Assembly: GCA_018398765.1 (NCBI GenBank)
Contig: JAHBMJ010003220.1
Coordinates: 28,541 to 92,540, forward strand
Reading direction: 5' to 3'
Origin: Chromera velia
Lineage: Eukaryota; Sar; Chromeraceae
DNA: 64,000 nucleotides
The notes below the pieces were generated by a model, which saw only the letters and a list, made by a program, of their open reading frames with translations, was not told the origin of the DNA and ran no database searches. A program made the position numbers and the translations under genes. Shown here piece after piece: positions 59,692 through 64,000 of this stretch. Numbering within the stretch: position 1 is the first letter of the stretch; every line of letters begins with the position of its first letter.

Positions 59692-62600
59692 TTAGAGGGA
59701 GCGGTCCCTTGAGCGGGAACGAGAGCGAGATCTAGAGCGGGAGGGTTGGACTCTCTTATCGTCTTCACACTGCAAGTATGTAGACATGAAAAGATCACAA
59801 GAAAACATGAAAACGTGCCTTTAGGAATTTGAAAGGAAGATGCATTCTGAGAGATTGTCTTTAGAAACTGTAAGAAGCTTTATTTTGAAACAGGCGCTCC
59901 ATTTGGCATAAAATCTAATGGAATTGGCCTCAAGGACGCGTCAATAATAAAACTTCAACCTGAGGCTCTTCTCTCTCACTCTTACATGTCTGATATAAAA
60001 TGAAGCAAAAAGATATGTCTACGTACTCACCGCAGTCGCACGAACTCCGTGTTTATAAGTGGCCGAGTTGAGTGCCACGACGTTTGAGTCGTCGCTCCCC
60101 AACATTCCCTTCACGAAAGCCCACATGTGGCCTCTGTGTCCCGTCTGCCTCTTGGGCAGCAGCCAAGATAACAGTTCCAAGCCTTTGTCCATTAGTTTCT
60201 CTTCGAAGGCTGCTTGTGCGTCTTGAAGCGTACAGAACCTCCTGATCCAAGTGATCTGCATACAACATCATCCGTCGCACAGTCACAGATATTTGAAGAT
60301 GTCAAGGGGTCTGAGAGAGTCTTTTCTGGCAGTGCATCAATCATAACACAACAAACACTTGTCTTTTTGTGTGGACGGAACGGTAAGACACGCCGACGGG
60401 TAAATGGAATGACAAAAAGACTGAGAAAGTCAGAAGTGAGACAATTCATCGTGACAGTTATTCCATCGATTAACTACAGCTGGTTGACGTATTGACTATA
60501 TAATCGACTGATTCACCACATTTTCCCGAAGAAACGCTTAAATCAGATTATCTCTTGATCAAAGAAGCGACCGACCCGCGACTCAGCAAGCCAATAAATT
60601 AGCTATCCACCCACTAGTCCCTCTAATATAGTGTTCCTCCATCCGGCAGGTCATTCTATTATCCGAGCGACTGACCAATCAGCCAATGAAATGACCAACC
60701 AACCAGCCAACCATGAAACCATGCAACCGACCAGCGAGCCGATGGACAAATCACTAGATGAATCAAATTGAACAGTTACTTTGTCTTTCGTTCATTCGAC
60801 AGAGTGTATCTCCAGTTCACTCTCTCAGGAATCAGTCATTCCGTGCAACCATTTATAAGCTATGCAAGGCGTTATTGCCGTGGAATGAAACACAGCTAGG
60901 AAACACAGGCGCGTCAGCTAACCTTGAACTACATAGCCAGCAATGTGCCATCCGAATGCCAGCTGCCCATGTCCGAATGTTCCTCCAGATTTGCGCCTGA
61001 ACGCACTCTATCTTCCCGTCTCTGCATGACGCAGCGGGTGAGGGAAGATCCACTTCGCATACAGAGAGGGAGACTGACTTTTGTTTATTTGCACGCATGC
61101 CATCATGCTCGCGATGTGTGGTCTCTCAACATTCGGTAGGGACTCGTTTGAGCACTGGTCGTAGCTGGTTAATGCGATTCTGCACACAGAACGACACCTT
61201 GATGAAAGACCGACAAACTGACTCATGCAATGAGTCAGTCAATGAATTAGTCTATTCATGAATCAAGGAAGAGAGACAGAACAAAGAGTATGCCGATCGA
61301 ATCAATGTAGCTCTGCATACATGGATATAAGAATCGACAAGCATTTAAACCAAACGTGAAGGCGGATCATGCCAGCGCATGAATAATCGGTAAACGGGAA
61401 AGACCGAACGCCAAGCAGGTAGACGCAAGCGTATATATCGATCAATCAGAGGAGTTGCAACAGGAGAGGATAGTTGAGTGTTCCATGGAATGTGTGCGCT
61501 CCCCGGCCGCAACGCCTACCACGTAGCGTAGACCAGCCTCCGCAAACGTGTACGCAGTTTGTTTTGGCCCCCATGACTTGTTTCCTATGAGTCCAGGGCC
61601 ATGACTGACTTGAGTCTTCAGAAACCACATCAAGTTGAACCTAGGCCAAAAAACAGCTTTCTAGCTGCCGGCAGCCCTCCATGTCTGCTGTAGATCCTCC
61701 GTCTGCCTGATCCCTGCACGCAGGTCGTTTGCAGAATCAAAGAAGCAAAATATGAATTATACGAGTCTGCGGTCGAGCGTCCTTCAGATATTCGCCAGAC
61801 AGAGTGGCTTTCTATCCGATTCAAAGTGGGAAGAAGGGAAAAGAAGCACAGAAGACAATCCAATGTATGATAATAGTGTCTGTGTCTGTCTGTCTATCTA
61901 CCCGTCTGTCCGTCTGTCTGTCTGTCTGTCTAAATATCTGTCTGTCTAGAAGTCTGTCTGTCTAGATGTCTGTCTGTCTATGTCTGTCCGTCTGTCTGTC
62001 TGTCAAGATGTCTGTCTGGCTAGATGTCTGTCTGTTTGTCTCTCTGTATGTTTGTCTGTCTGTCTGTCTATCCATTTATCTGTCTGACTGTCTGTCTGTC
62101 TGTCCGCTGCGTGAAAGTGAGAAAATGAAGTTTTAGAGTACTGACACAGAAAGAAGGCCCGTACATTTACTAGCATCAAATTGTAAACGACTTACGTCCT
62201 TGGATCTGTCGGATTCGTCTGCTCCTTTGCCTTTTCAGATGCCTGGCTTATGTCCAGACCTGCAAAAAACCGTGAGAGAGAGGATGACAGAGAACATCAC
62301 TGGGCATTTCCTTGCATGTCATTGAATTTCCTCGCTCGCCTCCTCTTCCCGTCCCTTTTTACCTTTTTTTTTCTCCCCGTCGGTCCGGCTCCCTAAGGCT
62401 TCCTTGCCTCTTCCCTCCCTTATCCTCAGTGATAGTGCATGGCCTTTATAATAATTTTACTTTGCTGATGCATTGTAAGGCAGTGCACTTTCTCTGTCTC
62501 GAGTCGCCTTCCTGATCAATTACAGGTCTGATGACTGAGTGATGAGTACATGGCCCTCCGATTGTCAATAATTGGATGATCAGCTGGATTCAAATGAATG

Positions 62601-63807
62601 TGGATACAAGGAAGGGACCGGGATAATACGTCGCTGTCAGTCTTTAAACGATTAAGCGCTCAAAACTCTTCCAAATGACTTGCACACTAAAACTCTGAAG
62701 AGGTGCTGACCGTTAATTGTCTTCTCGATAAGGGACCAGTAATCAGCACCGTCCTGTGGCTGGTCATACAGACAGGCATTCCCTGCCAGAAGTGCTGCCG
62801 CGAGCTCCTCTGCAGTGAAGAACAACAAAGAGATAGGAAACAGTAAGAAGCCAACGAGACCCCCAAGATGTACATAAAGAAGAATCATGCAGGTCTGCTA
62901 CTGGGATAGGCATAAGATTGTTAATAATTTTGTCAGATCCAGCTTCGTCCGTCAGTCTTGTCCATTTTTTGTATCTCTTTTTCTCTTCTCCTTTCTCTTC
63001 ATTCATCTTCTAGCTGCCTCCTATCATTTTTTCTCAGATGAAAGTCTTTGCACCAAAATAACTGACTTCTGATGTCTTCTCTACCAATTTTTCTTAGTGA
63101 GTCCAATAGCCCCAAGAGCCCATGATCTCTCTATCTGTTGATGGCCTGAACCAGCACCTGCAAATATAGTCGCGGTTAACTAGTGTGGAACACAACGTCG
63201 CCTACTAGTTGGCATTCTGCTGACAGAGTCTGTTTTCTGGGCGGAGAACAATGCCTGTGTACAGTAAACTAAAAAACAAGATCAAAGCTATACGCTGAAT
63301 TGAAAGTCTGAAGTAAGCGTGAATCAGTTGGCAAACAATATCTTTTATCAAATGGATTAACATGCCTGAGAGTCCAGTGTTTCGTTTTGAAGACAGTAAG
63401 TGATGATCTTCTCAATCCTCTCCGGTGGTGCCGAGCTGCAAGCAAAGCATTTGAAAGAGCAAAGAACGAGAGTTCAAGTCTATTGTATATATGAATGCCC
63501 ATACTAAGTACATACACAGCTATTCGTCCAGAAGGAAAGATCTTTTGAAAACAAGAGGGTAAAGAAAAGAGAGATCGAGCCCTTGTTAGATAAGCAAGAA
63601 CATGAGTTTGCTGACCGTTTAGTAGGATGGAGGAGGGAGGCCACCTGGTTGGCATCCATAAACGGAATCTTCTTCTGTCGCAGCAGCCTTTGAATGCCCC
63701 CATCTCCCGTCAGACCATACACTTCCAACTGTGGGTTTTTCTCCCGCAGATTGTCGCAGTGTTTGGCGAAGAGGGCGTCATTGACGGTCTTGTTGAACCG
63801 AGTCCTC
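59692..63807 (-). CDS. Multi-exon gene with C-terminal Arg-Ser repeat tail
   Basis: Minus-strand exons: about 63807-63616, 63435-63362, 63157-63085, 62809-62711, 62259-62196, 61640-61520, a probable exon near 61000-60920, 60255-60031, 59769-59692. Phases agree for the first three, for 62809 to 61520, and for the last two; joins at 63085/62809 and around 61000 are unsettled, so an exon near 62990-62900 (KKWTRLTDEAGSDKIINNL) may be needed. Pieces read FNKTVNDALFAKHCDNLREK, YGLTGDGGIQRLLRQKKIPF, ELAAALLAGNACLYDQPQDG and ELLSWLLPKRQTGHRGHMWA. I do not recognise a family. The last exon, in phase, ends SRSRSRSRSRSRDRSL then TAA, an RS-dipeptide tail like that of splicing factors; a role in RNA processing is inference. 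The 5' end may lie beyond 63807. Confidence 0.55.
61882..62105. repeat. (TGTC)n / (CTGT)n microsatellite
   Basis: About 220 bases of TGTC units with TAGA, TATC and TGCG variants, in an intron of the RS-tail gene. Confidence 0.95.
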
Positions 63808-64000
63808 TTCGTGAAGTCCAGACATCAAATAGTATAAATAGATCATGAAGGGAGATGCACGTAAGGAGAAAGGCGAAAAGAAAATATGAAACCAGGGATG
63901 TTTTGACGCAGAAAGTGTGGATCTACTAGCGCGCCTGGCTGTTTTGACGGACACTCACACGTTTCTTGTACGCGAAACTGAATGTATGTATGTGTGTGTG
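63808..64000. other. Window end, nothing assigned
   Basis: Short mixed sequence ending in GTAT/GT repeats. It probably holds an intron or 5' region of the RS-tail gene. Confidence 0.3.

Noticed and set aside
63362-63435. GC-AG intron after LDSQ at 63366
   Set aside because: The GTTAAT donor four bases further gives a phase that opens the whole next exon, whereas the GC donor leads to a stop within eight codons.

Overview
This window looks like nuclear DNA from an intron-rich microbial eukaryote. Evidence: frame-consistent GT-AG exon chains, CAG acceptors behind pyrimidine tracts, no operons or ribosome-binding sites, abundant microsatellites and proteins with long low-complexity stretches. 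Dense TGCATGCA words in the shared 5' intergenic regions, as in apicomplexans and their photosynthetic relatives, make an alveolate (chromerid-like alga) my best guess. That is inference only. Assembly gaps (N) lie at 16831 and 33090-33093.

Layout. (1) 0-16 kb: a low-complexity acidic gene (+, to 3026), a membrane protein with a PPPDE-like thiol-peptidase domain (+, 6946-9552), and weakly supported C2-like exons (11.2-15.7 kb). (2) 17.7-22.6 kb: an intronless protein with two PD-(D/E)XK-like modules (-), divergent from a degenerate-looking ubiquitin-specific protease (+). (3) 23.9-32.7 kb: an intronless neutral-sphingomyelinase-like EEP phosphodiesterase (-), divergent from a 14-exon primase-polymerase (+). 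(4) 34.2-39.8 kb: an archaemetzincin (-), divergent from a coiled-coil protein made of 50-residue repeats (+). (5) 43.8-51.9 kb: a 1337-residue, mostly disordered protein in 8 exons (-), divergent from an intronless double-HNH endonuclease-like protein (+). (6) 52.0-55.1 kb: a long inverted repeat with arms of about 1.36 kb, followed by a minisatellite and a pyrimidine tract. (7) 56.9-63.8 kb: a short poorly resolved gene (+) and a multi-exon gene with an Arg-Ser tail (-).

From 16 kb on, strands alternate: genes come in head-to-head pairs with 0.3-0.8 kb shared upstream regions rich in TGCATG, while tail-to-tail gaps are AT-rich islands (16.1-17.7, 23.2-23.9, 33.3-34.2, 40.8-43.8, 58.5-59.5 kb). 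Twenty of 36 splice donors that I placed have C at intron position +3, most often GTCAG. The genes do not form one pathway. The most distinctive content is a host-spliced PrimPol with a PriCT-2-like region, two intronless proteins with duplicated nuclease modules, and the giant palindrome beside one of them.
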